Assembly: GCA_023450835.1 (NCBI GenBank)
Contig: JAEXGM010000286.1
Span: 1-44,916 of the forward strand
Length of the DNA: 44,916 nucleotides
From: Bacillota bacterium
GTDB lineage: Bacteria; Bacillota; Clostridia; Lachnospirales; Lachnospiraceae
Direction: 5' to 3'
Positions 8,023-16,886 of this stretch are shown piece by piece. The notes beneath the pieces are model-generated. The model had not been told where the DNA came from. It saw nothing but the letters and a program-made list of their open reading frames with translations, and did no database searches. Positions within the stretch are counted from its first letter, which is position 1; each line of letters opens with the position of its first letter. Made by a program: the position numbers and the translations under genes.

Positions 8023-9108
8023 ATGAGTAAGTTAAGAGTTGGTATTCTTGGCGGTACCGGTATGGTAGGCCAGCGTTTCGTATCATTGTTAGAGAATCAT
8101 CCCTGGTTTGAAGTGGCAGTAGTCGCTGCAAGTCCCAGAAGTGCTGGAAAGACCTATGAAGAGGCCGTTGGAAACAGATGGAAGATGCCTACCCCAATGC
8201 CGGAGGCTGTTAAGAATATTATTGTTATGAACGTAAACGATGTGGAAGAAGTCAGCAGCAAGGTTGATTTTGTATTCAGCGCAGTGGATATGACCAAGGA
8301 TGAAATCAAAGCAATTGAGGAAGCCTATGCCAAAGCAGAAACACCTGTTGTATCCAATAACAGTGCTCACAGATGGACACCCGATGTACCTATGGTAATT
8401 CCCGAACTGAATCCCGAGCATTTAGAGCTGATTCCTTATCAGAAGAAACGCCTTGGAACAGAAAAGGGATTTATAGTAGTAAAGCCAAACTGCTCTATTC
8501 AAAGCTATACCCCTGCTCTTTATGCCTTAAAAGAGTTCGGGCCTAAGCTTGTGGTAGCAACCACTTATCAGGCAATATCCGGTGCAGGCAAGAACTTTGC
8601 TGAATGGCCGGAGATGATAGACAATGTAATACCTTTTATCGGCGGCGAAGAAGAGAAGAGTGAGCAGGAGCCTTTAAAGATCTTTGGCAAGGTAGTTGAC
8701 GGCAAGCTTGAAAAGGCAGCGGCACCTTTCATTACAACCCAGTGTATAAGAGTACCCGTAACGGACGGACATACCGCAGCAATCTTTGTAAACTTTGAGA
8801 AGAAGCCTTCTAAGGAGGAGATTCTTAAGGCCTGGAAAGAATTTAAAGGTCTGCCTCAGGAATTAGACCTTCCGTTGGCACCTAAGCAGTTCATTCAGTA
8901 TCTGGAGGAAGAGAATCGTCCCCAGACAAGGCTTGACAGGGATTATGAAGGCGGAATGGGCGTATCCGTCGGCCGTTTAAGAGAAGATACGGTATTTGAC
9001 TACAAATTTGTGGGACTTTCACATAATACCTTAAGAGGAGCTGCAGGCGGCGGCGTATTAATAGCAGAACTTCTGACAGCAAAGAATTACATTACTGCAA
9101 AAGCGTAA
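8023..9108 (+). CDS. asd: Aspartate-semialdehyde dehydrogenase (archaeal/fungal-type family)
   Basis: Reduces aspartyl-4-phosphate to aspartate semialdehyde with NADPH, the branch point to lysine/diaminopimelate, threonine and methionine. 361 residues. The nucleotide loop is GILGGTGMVGQRF at the N-terminus, the active-site Cys157 sits in KPNCS, and TTYQAISGAGK and VTDGHTAAIF (catalytic His region) follow. The VVSNNSAHR stretch and the length fit the archaeal/fungal branch rather than the E. coli-like branch. The frame is open further upstream to 7855, but GGAGG at 8013-8017 and the Rossmann start fix ATG 8023. A terminator follows at 9136. Confidence 0.93.
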   Translation: MSKLRVGILGGTGMVGQRFVSLLENHPWFEVAVVAASPRSAGKTYEEAVGNRWKMPTPMPEAVKNIIVMNVNDVEEVSSKVDFVFSAVDMTKDEIKAIEEAYAKAETPVVSNNSAHRWTPDVPMVIPELNPEHLELIPYQKKRLGTEKGFIVVKPNCSIQSYTPALYALKEFGPKLVVATTYQAISGAGKNFAEWPEMIDNVIPFIGGEEEKSEQEPLKIFGKVVDGKLEKAAAPFITTQCIRVPVTDGHTAAIFVNFEKKPSKEEILKAWKEFKGLPQELDLPLAPKQFIQYLEEENRPQTRLDRDYEGGMGVSVGRLREDTVFDYKFVGLSHNTLRGAAGGGVLIAELLTAKNYITAKA

Positions 9109-9135
9109 TTACTTAATATTTAATAGCTAATAATG

Positions 9136-9195
9136 AGGCTCACCTTGTAACAGACAACTTTAGTCAACTGCCTGTTATAGGGGGGAGCCTTTTTT
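9136..9195 (+). terminator. Rho-independent terminator after asd
   Basis: A long interrupted stem (AGGCTC and TGTAACAG pairing with CTGTTATA and GAGCCT) is followed by TTTTTT. Confidence 0.8.
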
Positions 9196-9280
9196 GTGCC
9201 TTTAACCGGACACATTCAAGCATTTTAAGACAAGCTGAAAAAAAGTTTCTATGATATCCTTACTTTATGGAGGTTAGATT

Positions 9281-9376
9281 ATGGAATGGATGCAAAGCAT
9301 GCAAAAGGCGATTAATTATATTGAAGCATATGACAATGAAGAACATGCGAAAATAAACGGGAAAGGTTCCGGATAA
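9281..9376 (+). pseudogene. Remnant of an AraC-type regulator gene (31 codons)
   Basis: The frame starts ATG after TGGAGG and encodes MEWMQSMQKAINYIEAYDNE and eleven more residues before TAA. The first 17 residues match the start of AraC-family HTH regulators of the MxWxxxxxKAIxYIExHL type, which normally continue for about 280 residues. The rest is gone, and only 4 nt separate the stop from the terminator of the next gene. It is best explained as an internal deletion that left the ribosome site and first codons. A genuine 31-residue peptide cannot be excluded. Confidence 0.5.
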
Positions 9377-9380
9377 AAAC

Positions 9381-9416
9381 AAAAGTACAACTTCAAAACA
9401 TTGAGGTTGTACTTTT
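9381..9416 (-). terminator. Terminator of the membrane protein gene at 9450-10181
   Basis: The arms AAAAGTACAACTTCA and TGAGGTTGTACTTTT pair over 15 bp with one wobble. On the minus strand the stem runs into TTTTGTTTTTA. Confidence 0.75.
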
Positions 9417-9449
9417 AACTGATGCAAAATTTATAAACTTGAAACTTGA

Positions 9450-10181
9450 TTATTTATTATAATCAAAAAGATACTTAATATATTCTACCCCGTTATCCGG
9501 ATGCTTGGAATTCACTAAGACACCCAATACCGGTCTGTCTGATGGATTGGAGATATCCTTGAATAATGAGGTGTTATCCAGATAGACCCCATAAGCTCCG
9601 GAAACCGGATTATCCTCTGTAGTGGAATTAAAGAGGGAGTCTGAAAAACTGGTTAAAAGGTCCGTAGGAAGGACGTCTGTCAGCTTGCTGAAGACCCCAC
9701 TGGTAGCATAGGACTGAAATAAGGATTCCGGTGCAATTATTACATCAATTTCTCCGGCATACATATAGGTCTGCAGTTTCTGAGCACTTCCCATGGTATA
9801 TTCAGAGTTATCATTTCCATTACCCAGATAAAATGAAGAGTCAATCATAATATCTTCTTTTTTCGGATTCTTTATCAGTAAAGTGCTCATATCCTCTTTC
9901 ATCTTATTTACGGTATCATCGGATAAAGAGTAATTTACAATGGCGGTATCTAAGAGAGTTACCGGTTTTGGTGTTACCATAGTATATATGAAGTAAGAAG
10001 CTATTCCCAAAGCAGCCAATATAATAAGAGTCTTTACCAGGTAATAGTCCCTAAGATATGCGACCTTTTCCTTAAAATTCATTTCCTTTAACTTCTGTTT
10101 CTCACTTTTTTCTTCTCTGGGGGCATAGATGGCAGCGTTATCGTCCAGAGTGGAATCTTTTAATTTATATTCATTCATCAT
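9450..10181 (-). CDS. Single-pass membrane protein of unknown function
   Basis: 243 residues from the ATG at 10181. That start is preferred over the ATG at 10196 because GGAG lies inside the longer form, about 10 nt before the second ATG. A charged cytoplasmic N-terminus of about 55 residues ends in NFKEKVAYLRDYYLVKT. One hydrophobic helix follows (about 57-78, LIILAALGIASYFIYTMVTP), then an extracellular domain of about 165 residues with no cysteines. The extracellular part (IDVIIAPESLFQSYA, LGVLVNSKHPDN) faintly recalls substrate-binding-protein folds, but I recognise no family. It is monocistronic, divergent from the cellobiose phosphorylase gene. Confidence 0.7.
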   Translation of the reverse strand: MMNEYKLKDSTLDDNAAIYAPREEKSEKQKLKEMNFKEKVAYLRDYYLVKTLIILAALGIASYFIYTMVTPKPVTLLDTAIVNYSLSDDTVNKMKEDMSTLLIKNPKKEDIMIDSSFYLGNGNDNSEYTMGSAQKLQTYMYAGEIDVIIAPESLFQSYATSGVFSKLTDVLPTDLLTSFSDSLFNSTTEDNPVSGAYGVYLDNTSLFKDISNPSDRPVLGVLVNSKHPDNGVEYIKYLFDYNK

Positions 10182-10293
10182 GGCTATCTTCTCCATTCCA
10201 GTAATTTAGGAATTATTTTTCGCTTTGGATAGAAGACATATATATTTTGCGGTTCCTGCATTATAGAAATAGTCTTTTATCCCAATAATAAGC

Positions 10294-10329
10294 TTATCAG
10301 AAATAAATTTTAATAATTGTTTCTGATAA
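10294..10329. repeat. Inverted repeat in the 595-nt divergent region
   Basis: Perfect 10-bp arms TTATCAGAAA and TTTCTGATAA are separated by 16 A/T-rich nt. It lies between the divergent membrane-protein and cellobiose phosphorylase genes. No T tail follows on either strand, so an operator is more likely than a terminator. Confidence 0.45.
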
Positions 10330-10640
10330 AAGCGGTGATTTATCTCCGTACACTTTACTTAGGTAGTTTACCACGTTTTTCTCAATAAAAAAAGAAATTA
10401 ATTCTAAAATATTCGTGAAAAATCAATAGTAAAGAGTAAGAAAGCAAATTTGGAGGAAGGAAGGTAGTCTATATAAGCTGAATTAAAATTTTTTGTCTGT
10501 AAATTCAAGCTGTTTATACCTGAAAGAAGATAAAACTTAAAATCCAGCGTATAGATAAGAAGTAAGTATAGTAATTAAACTATATGACGAAAGTTTCGTA
10601 AATATTTTTCGAATAAAGAGAATACAAATGAATGTAATTG

Positions 10641-10669
10641 TTGCATTGGGTAATGTAATAGTCTATAAT
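10641..10669 (+). promoter_or_regulatory. Promoter of the cellobiose phosphorylase gene
   Basis: TTGCAT, 17 nt, TATAAT. Transcription would start about 100 nt before the ATG. The rest of 10330-10640 is A/T-rich with nothing I can name. Confidence 0.65.
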
Positions 10670-10776
10670 GAAAGTATAGCGTAAATATATCGTTACATTT
10701 ACAGAGAAGTAATGAAAATACGAAAGTTTAGTAAAGTATTACGGCTAATAAGGAGTAATGTAAAGGAGCGTGCAAT

Positions 10777-13218
10777 ATGCAATACGGTTATTTTGATGAT
10801 AGCAAAAAAGAATATGTTATCAATACAGTATCAACCCCCTATCCATGGATCAACTATCTGGGAACTCAGGATTTCTTTTCACTCATCTCTAACACAGGGG
10901 GTGGTTATAGCTTTTATAAGGATGCCAAGTTAAGAAGAATCACACGTTTTCGCTATAATAATGTGCCTCTTGATTTAGGTGGAGGACGTTACTATTATAT
11001 TTATGATGACAAAGATGTGTGGTCACCGGGATATGCACCGGTTAAAAAAGAACTGGATCGTTACGAATGCCGTCATGGTATGGGCTATACAAAAATAACC
11101 GGTGAGAGAAATCACATAGAAACAGAAGTTACATTTTTCGTGCCCATTGATTTCAACGGTGAAGTGCATAAAGTAGTAGTTAAAAATACGGGAGATACGA
11201 AAAAAGATATAACCCTTTTCTCTTTTGTGGAATGGTGCCTGTGGAATGCCCAGGACGATCAGACCAATTTTCAGCGTAATTTTAACACCGGAGAAGTCGA
11301 GATAGAAGGCTCTGCAATTTATCATAAAACCGAATATAAGGAAAGACGCAATCACTATGCGTTCTTCTCTGTAAATGCTCCTGTTGCAGGTTTTGATTCC
11401 GATAGGGAAAGCTTCCTTGGCACCTATAACGGCTTCCATGATCCTGAAGCTGTATTCTCCGGAAAGTCAAGAAATTCCGTGGCTGACGGCTGGTCACCCA
11501 TCGCTTCCCATAGTCTGGAAATAAGTTTGAATCCGGGTGAAACAAAGGAATTTGTTTTCATCTTAGGTTATGTAGAAAATGAACTGGAAGATAAGTGGGA
11601 ATCCAAAAATGTAATAAATAAAACCAAAGCCCATAAGATGATGGAAGAATTTTCAACAGCAGAAAAAGCAGATAAGGCTCTCGGGAAGTTAAAGGATTAC
11701 TGGGATGACTTACTTTCAAGATACACTCTGGATTCCAAGGAAGATAAGTTGAACCGTATGGTAAATATCTGGAACCAGTATCAGTGTATGGTAACCTTTA
11801 ATTTATCCAGAAGCGCTTCTTACTTTGAATCCGGAATCGGCCGTGGAATGGGATTCCGTGACTCCAATCAGGATTTGCTTGGATTCCTGCATCAGATTCC
11901 CGACAGGGCAAGAGAGAGAATTATAGACCTTGCCTCCACCCAGTTGGAGGACGGCGGAGCATATCATCAGTATCAGCCTCTTACTAAAAGGGGAAATGAT
12001 GAAATCGGCGGAAACTTTAATGATGATCCCTTATGGCTGATTCTAGCCGTAGTTGCATATATAAAGGAAACCGGAGATTACAGCATACTGGAAGTATCTA
12101 CGCCTTATGATAATGATGAGAGCACGGCTACTTCTCTGGCAGAGCATTTAAAGAGATCCTTTGATCATGTCATCAACAATCTCGGACCTCACGGACTGCC
12201 TCTTATCGGAAGGGCTGACTGGAATGACTGTCTGAACTTGAACTGCTTCTCTATGGAGCCCGGCGAGTCCTTCCAGACATCAACCAGTAAGGACGGAAGA
12301 GTAGCAGAATCTGTTATGATAGCCGGAATGTTTGTATACATCGGCAAAGAGTATGCAACGCTTATGAAGAAATACGGCAGGGAAGAAGAAAGTCTCAGAG
12401 CAGAGAGTGAAGTAAGCAAGATGGAAAAAGTCATTATGGAGCACGGCTATGACGGCGAGTGGTTCTTAAGGGCTTATGATGATTACGGAAGAAAAGTCGG
12501 CAGCAACGAATGCGAAGAAGGCAAGATATTCATTGAATCCCAGGGCCTTTGTATCATGGGAGGTGTTGGACTTTCCGACGGTAAAGCTATCAAGGCTCTT
12601 GATGCGGTGGAAGAAAGACTTGGCACCAAGTATGGTCTTGTACTGAACAATCCTGCCTTTACAAAGTACTATGTAGAGTATGGCGAGATATCCACTTATC
12701 CTGCCGGATACAAGGAAAACGCAGGAATCTTCTGCCATAACAACGCATGGATTATGTGTGCGGAAGCAGTGGCAGGAAGAGGCGATAAGGCCTTTGATTA
12801 CTACACCAGAATCGCACCGGCCTATACGGAAGAGTACAGTGAGATACATCGCATGGAACCCTACGTATATTCTCAGATGGTAGCAGGTAAGGATGCAAAG
12901 CGTTTTGGTGAAGCGAAGAATTCCTGGCTTACCGGTACCGCCTCCTGGAACTTTGTTGCCATTACCCAGTATATCCTCGGAATCAAACCGGATTATGACG
13001 GCCTCTTAATCGACCCGGCTATTCCTAAGGCTTGGGATACCTATCAGGTAACCAGAAAGTTCAGGGGAGATACCTATCAGGTAACGGTAAACAACCCGGC
13101 ACATGTATCAAAGGGAGTTAAAAATGTCCTGTTAGATGGTAAAGAAGTGGCTTCAGCAGTTATTCCTTATGTTGGTGATGGTAAGGTGCATGAAGTTATA
13201 GTAACAATGGGGGAATAA
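10777..13218 (+). CDS. cbp: Cellobiose phosphorylase (GH94)
   Basis: Phosphorolyses cellobiose to glucose 1-phosphate and glucose in the cytoplasm, saving ATP during cellulose use. 813 residues, close to clostridial cellobiose phosphorylases (about 811) and far shorter than cellodextrin phosphorylases. N-terminal beta-sandwich (1-290), linker helices, then an (alpha/alpha)6 barrel. The motif ADWNDCLN at 480-487 carries the catalytic acid. GIGRGMGFRDSNQDLLG and the C-terminal NSWLTGTASWNFVA are family signatures. There is no signal peptide. AAGGAG lies 8 nt before the ATG. The gene stands alone with its own promoter and terminator; no cellobiose transporter is in the window. Confidence 0.93.
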   Translation: MQYGYFDDSKKEYVINTVSTPYPWINYLGTQDFFSLISNTGGGYSFYKDAKLRRITRFRYNNVPLDLGGGRYYYIYDDKDVWSPGYAPVKKELDRYECRHGMGYTKITGERNHIETEVTFFVPIDFNGEVHKVVVKNTGDTKKDITLFSFVEWCLWNAQDDQTNFQRNFNTGEVEIEGSAIYHKTEYKERRNHYAFFSVNAPVAGFDSDRESFLGTYNGFHDPEAVFSGKSRNSVADGWSPIASHSLEISLNPGETKEFVFILGYVENELEDKWESKNVINKTKAHKMMEEFSTAEKADKALGKLKDYWDDLLSRYTLDSKEDKLNRMVNIWNQYQCMVTFNLSRSASYFESGIGRGMGFRDSNQDLLGFLHQIPDRARERIIDLASTQLEDGGAYHQYQPLTKRGNDEIGGNFNDDPLWLILAVVAYIKETGDYSILEVSTPYDNDESTATSLAEHLKRSFDHVINNLGPHGLPLIGRADWNDCLNLNCFSMEPGESFQTSTSKDGRVAESVMIAGMFVYIGKEYATLMKKYGREEESLRAESEVSKMEKVIMEHGYDGEWFLRAYDDYGRKVGSNECEEGKIFIESQGLCIMGGVGLSDGKAIKALDAVEERLGTKYGLVLNNPAFTKYYVEYGEISTYPAGYKENAGIFCHNNAWIMCAEAVAGRGDKAFDYYTRIAPAYTEEYSEIHRMEPYVYSQMVAGKDAKRFGEAKNSWLTGTASWNFVAITQYILGIKPDYDGLLIDPAIPKAWDTYQVTRKFRGDTYQVTVNNPAHVSKGVKNVLLDGKEVASAVIPYVGDGKVHEVIVTMGE

Positions 13219-13244
13219 TTTTATATAAATTTACATGATATTCA

Positions 13245-13288
13245 AAAACCGGGAAGCTTTGTTATTAAGGGCGTCCCGGTTTTGTTAT
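13245..13288 (+). terminator. Terminator after cellobiose phosphorylase gene
   Basis: AAAACCGGGA pairs perfectly with TCCCGGTTTT (10 bp), with a 19-nt loop; the T run is included in the right arm. Confidence 0.75.
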
Positions 13289-13326
13289 TGCTGCATTGTA
13301 TTATTTAGATGAAAATATAAATTCAT

Positions 13327-13356
13327 TTGACAATTCCCCTGGAATCTGAGTAATAT
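13327..13356 (+). promoter_or_regulatory. Promoter of ade
   Basis: TTGACA, 18 nt, TAATAT. The predicted leader is about 135 nt. It can form ACCGTA with TACGGG around a smaller GATAT...ATATC stem, but it lacks the conserved core of a purine riboswitch. Confidence 0.65.
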
Positions 13357-13500
13357 AATATTTAAAATTTAATAGTATTACAATTAGGAGATAGTGAAAC
13401 CGTAAGATATATCCGGACAATAGACTGCGTAAAGCCAGGAATATCATTAATACGGGATATAAATTAGAAACTATAAGAAATCGGCAAGGAGGCGGAAGGT

Positions 13501-15438
13501 ATGGAGACATTTAATAAGATAGATAAAAAAGATTTATTGCAATCAGAGGAATTTAAGGAATCAGTTGCAGAACAGCAAGAGAGAATACAGGCGGCCGCCG
13601 GGGACATACAGCCGGATACCATCTTTCAGAGTGCCGGTATTGTGAATGTATTCACCGGAGAACTGGAATTTGGAGATGTAGCTGTCCATAAAGGGAAGAT
13701 AGTAGGAATTGGGCGGTATGCAGGGAAATCCATTGAGGATAAGCTTTTTCCCATAGATAATTTCTCTTCAGAGAAGTTATCTACGGGACAGAAGGTAAAG
13801 ATAATAGACTGCCGCAATAAATTCATAGCGCCGGGCTTTATTGATGGGCATATCCATATAGAAAGCTCCATGCTGGCTCCAAAAGCCTTTGCCGAGGCGG
13901 TAGTTCCCCATGGCACCACAAGTGTTATCACAGACCCTCATGAGATAACAAATGTAGCCGGCAAAGCAGGTCTTCGGTATATGCTGGAGGAATCCAGAGG
14001 GCTTCCCCTTAAGGTCTATATGATGCTTCCTTCTTGTGTTCCGGCAACTTCTCTAGAGGAATCCGGTGCTGTAATTCAGGCAGAAGAGCTGCTGGAATTC
14101 ATGGGGGAAGAAAGTGTATTAGGGCTTGCAGAGGTAATGAACTTCTTAGGTACCGTTAGAGGAGAAGAAGAATTAGTCCGTAAGATTGAACTGGCAAGGC
14201 AGTATGGAAAGATAGCGGATGGGCATGCACCCGGCCTAAAGGGGAAGGAAGTCAATGCTTACTGTACAGCCGGAATCGCCTCGGACCATGAATGTGCCGA
14301 AAAGTCCGAAGCATTGGAAAAGCTGCGAAGAGGCCAGTGGATTATGATAAGAGAAGGTACCGCAGCAAGGAACATGGAAAGCTTAAAGGACCTTTTAAAG
14401 CCTCCTTATTCCAGCCGTTGCATGCTGGTAACCGATGACAGACATCCGGGAGAACTTATCCGTTTGGGGCATCTGGACTACCTACTCCGTAAGGCAACAG
14501 AGTATGGGGCTAATCCCATTACTGCCATTCAGATGGTAACTCTGCACCCGGCCCAATATTTTGGTTTGAAAAACAGGGGGGCTGTCGCTCCCGGTTACTA
14601 TGCAGACCTGGTGATTTTAAAGGACCTGGTGCATTTTACGGTGGATTCTGTTTATAAGGAAGGGGAACTTGTTGCAAGAGGCGGCAAAGCGGTATCGGAG
14701 GAAATTCATACGCTTCAAAAGAATATAAATGGGATTGCAGAGATTGATGAAGAAAAAACTTTGTCAGGCAGCCTATCAGGCAGACTGTCAGCAGAAGACC
14801 GGCAGAGAATCTTTCAGTCTTTCCATTGCAGTGAATTAGAACCATCAGACTTTTATTTGAAAGGCCAGGGAAACTTTAAGCGGATTATGGAGCTAATCCC
14901 GGGAGAACTGATAACAAAAGAATTGATACTGCCCTGTGAAGAGCAGGAAAACTTCCAATCGGGAATTATCCTGTCAGAAGATATTATTAAACTTGCGGTA
15001 ATAGAGCGCCACTTAAATACTGGTCATATCGGTATCGGACTTATGAAAGGATATGGTCTTAGGGCAGGAGCGATTGCTTCCAGTATAGCCCACGACTCTC
15101 ATAATATTATTGTAGCGGGAACGACGGAAGAGGATATGAGCCTTGCTGCCAACCTTATTAGAAAAAGCAACGGGGGAGTGGCGGTAGTTAGAGATGGGGA
15201 AATATTAGGTGTATTACCGCTGCCTATCGGTGGATTAATGAGCGGAGAAAGTGCCGAGACTGTGGATAAAATCCTTGAAGAGTTAAAAGGGGAAGCTTAT
15301 AACCTTGGAATAAGGGCAGGAATTGACCCCTTTATGACCCTGGCTTTTCTGTCACTGTCCGTGATTCCAAAGATTAAGCTTACGACCAAAGGCCTTGCCG
15401 ATGCTGAGTCACAGGAAATACTGCCGGTGTATTTTTAG
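13501..15438 (+). CDS. ade: Adenine deaminase
   Basis: Converts adenine to hypoxanthine and ammonia in purine salvage. 645 residues, somewhat longer than the usual 570-600; the extra length is an N-terminal helical stretch and a linker near 410-450. Amidohydrolase features: FIAPGFIDGHIHIESSM (metal-binding HxH), TDPHEITNVAG, ADGHAPGL, SDHEC and TDDRHPGEL with the late catalytic Asp. The C-terminal adenine-deaminase domain has ERHLNTGHIGIGLMKGYGL and SIAHDSHNIIVAG. AAGGAGG lies upstream of ATG 13501. It converges on the serine hydrolase gene with only 5 nt between stop codons and no terminator between them. Confidence 0.93.
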   Translation: METFNKIDKKDLLQSEEFKESVAEQQERIQAAAGDIQPDTIFQSAGIVNVFTGELEFGDVAVHKGKIVGIGRYAGKSIEDKLFPIDNFSSEKLSTGQKVKIIDCRNKFIAPGFIDGHIHIESSMLAPKAFAEAVVPHGTTSVITDPHEITNVAGKAGLRYMLEESRGLPLKVYMMLPSCVPATSLEESGAVIQAEELLEFMGEESVLGLAEVMNFLGTVRGEEELVRKIELARQYGKIADGHAPGLKGKEVNAYCTAGIASDHECAEKSEALEKLRRGQWIMIREGTAARNMESLKDLLKPPYSSRCMLVTDDRHPGELIRLGHLDYLLRKATEYGANPITAIQMVTLHPAQYFGLKNRGAVAPGYYADLVILKDLVHFTVDSVYKEGELVARGGKAVSEEIHTLQKNINGIAEIDEEKTLSGSLSGRLSAEDRQRIFQSFHCSELEPSDFYLKGQGNFKRIMELIPGELITKELILPCEEQENFQSGIILSEDIIKLAVIERHLNTGHIGIGLMKGYGLRAGAIASSIAHDSHNIIVAGTTEEDMSLAANLIRKSNGGVAVVRDGEILGVLPLPIGGLMSGESAETVDKILEELKGEAYNLGIRAGIDPFMTLAFLSLSVIPKIKLTTKGLADAESQEILPVYF

Positions 15439-15443
15439 ATTAT

Positions 15444-16313
15444 TCATATCCCATACAGCGGAAGGATGTCCTGTTCCATGGCAATTCTGGCAGTATCCGG
15501 TTGCTCCCGAAAATCAGCCAGATATGTAATCATAAGCTGCTTTGCAGGAAAAACATAGCACTTTTGCCCCCATTTGCCGTTAATGCTGAATCCGTCCTTG
15601 TATTTCCAGAAATAATAGCCGTATCCGCCTTCCCGGTTCATCTGCCGGACAGAAGTAGCTTCTCTGACCCAGGCTTCAGAAAGAATCTGCCTGTTATTGT
15701 ATTGTCCCAGCTGTAAGTATAGCTGTCCCAGCCTGCTTAGTTCATTTACAGTAAGAGACATACCGGAAGCACCGTAAAAATGGCCGGAAGGGCAGTTTAA
15801 ATATTCGGGAGTTTCAATACCGAGAGGCTCAAACAGCCTGGCCCCCAGATAACTTATCAAGTGTTCACCTACGGCTTTTTCTACAGCCGCTCCTGCCAGG
15901 TAGGCCGGGATGTTGGAATACTCAAAGACAGGAGTTTCGCTATAAGGGATAGGAAAGTTAAGGCAAAAGTTCAGCCAGTTTTCTCCCTCCGGGCGGAAAG
16001 GGTATCCTGGGACCGACATGGTAAGCAGTCTTTTTATGGTTATTTTACGCAGATTATCTAACTGTTCATCAGTAATGTCCGCAGGAATTTCATCTTTTAG
16101 ATAATCATAGACAGAGGCATCAAGCTGAAATTTACCTTCCGCTGTAGCAATGCCTGCCGCCGTTGCGGTAAAAGCTTTTGTAGCAGAATAAATGGGATGA
16201 CGTTTTTCAGAAGTAAAGTCATATTTGCAGGCAATTTGCCCCTTGGAAAAAATCTCTATGCCATAAACGGGCCAGTTATTTTCCTCGGTCTTACGAATAA
16301 AAGCTTCTAACAT
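15444..16313 (-). CDS. Beta-lactamase-family serine hydrolase (class C-like fold)
   Basis: 289 residues, no signal peptide, so probably cytoplasmic. Active-site motifs: Ser43-A-T-Lys46 (SxxK), Tyr132-Ser-Asn134 (YxN), and a late NGKWGQK in place of the KTG triad. This is the penicillin-binding/esterase-like group; many members are esterases or D-aminopeptidases rather than true beta-lactamases, and the lack of a leader peptide argues against a secreted beta-lactamase. The minus-strand leader carries the recurring word GATTTGATATTCACTAAGGG just before the ATG. TATAAT further upstream may be its -10 box. Confidence 0.85.
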   Translation of the reverse strand: MLEAFIRKTEENNWPVYGIEIFSKGQIACKYDFTSEKRHPIYSATKAFTATAAGIATAEGKFQLDASVYDYLKDEIPADITDEQLDNLRKITIKRLLTMSVPGYPFRPEGENWLNFCLNFPIPYSETPVFEYSNIPAYLAGAAVEKAVGEHLISYLGARLFEPLGIETPEYLNCPSGHFYGASGMSLTVNELSRLGQLYLQLGQYNNRQILSEAWVREATSVRQMNREGGYGYYFWKYKDGFSINGKWGQKCYVFPAKQLMITYLADFREQPDTARIAMEQDILPLYGI

Positions 16314-16318
16314 AATTA

Positions 16319-16341
16319 CCCCCCTTAGTGAATATCAAATC
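16319..16341 (-). promoter_or_regulatory. Right half of the recurring leader element before the serine hydrolase gene
   Basis: On minus it reads GATTTGATATTCACTAAGGG plus three more G, immediately before the start codon. It matches the leaders of the yaiI-like, NADH oxidase and dusB genes. I see no matching left arm. Confidence 0.5.
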
Positions 16342-16497
16342 TTTTACGACTTCTTTTCTGATTCTGAAAATATAGGAATTAATCTTCTGATGATATTATA
16401 ATGGAAACCAGTTTAAAACTCCACATGGAAATTTCCTCTTGCTATTTGGCGTAATTAAAGCTAAAATAAAAGAACAAAAACATAAGGAGGAGTTGCT

Positions 16498-16794
16498 ATG
16501 GCAGGAAGAAGTACCCCTTTTTCCGGCGATTCCACTCTGAAACCATTCACTGCACCCGGTATCCGGGGCGGTAGGATAAGGACAGGGATGGATTACACTT
16601 CTATTTATTGTTTTGTGAATCTTAACAGTCTTGACCGGGCGGTAAGAACGGCGGGAACTAAAGGAAAGCAATTTTGTGGATGTTTAGTTTCTGCTGTTGT
16701 GCCTTGGCACAAACAGCAAAGAAATAGAGAGAAAGAACGCTGTTATGCCTTAAGGTTACCGGTAACCCTAGAGCAGGCGGCGTTTTTTTATTGA
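16498..16794 (+). CDS. Possible leader ORF (98 codons) upstream of the ECF transporter gene
   Basis: ATG follows AAGGAGG at good spacing. The frame runs 98 codons, right through the terminator hairpin at 16736-16789, and stops in the bases directly after its T run. The protein resembles nothing I know, is basic (many Arg/Lys) and has no membrane helix. It may be a translated leader that controls the terminator, or a chance frame in a structured untranslated leader. The region also holds the hairpin 16692-16718 (TGCTGTTGTGCC with GGCACAAACAGCA, one bulge) and a smaller AACTAAA/TTTAGTT stem. Confidence 0.3.
   Translation: MAGRSTPFSGDSTLKPFTAPGIRGGRIRTGMDYTSIYCFVNLNSLDRAVRTAGTKGKQFCGCLVSAVVPWHKQQRNREKERCYALRLPVTLEQAAFFY
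16736..16789 (+). terminator. Attenuator-type terminator upstream of the ECF transporter gene
   Basis: AACGCTG and following bases pair with CAGGCGGCGTT and are followed by TTTTTTT. The loop holds a perfect 14-bp palindrome (GGTTACCGGTAACC). It precedes the ECF gene by about 100 nt, in the leader, which suggests conditional termination. Confidence 0.65.
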
Positions 16795-16886
16795 AAATTA
16801 AGAAAAGCAAAACAATAACAGAAGACAGGGAAACATATTTTACTGAAAAAAGAAGAATAATAAGAGAGAATCAAGGAGGAATTCTT

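Noticed and set aside
13357..13500. Purine riboswitch before ade
   Set aside because: The leader can form a two-stem structure, but the conserved purine-riboswitch core and loop words are missing.
16600..16680. FMN riboswitch before the ECF transporter gene
   Set aside because: A stretch with CCGGGCGGTAAGAACGGCGG faintly recalls one FMN arm, but the other conserved parts are absent.
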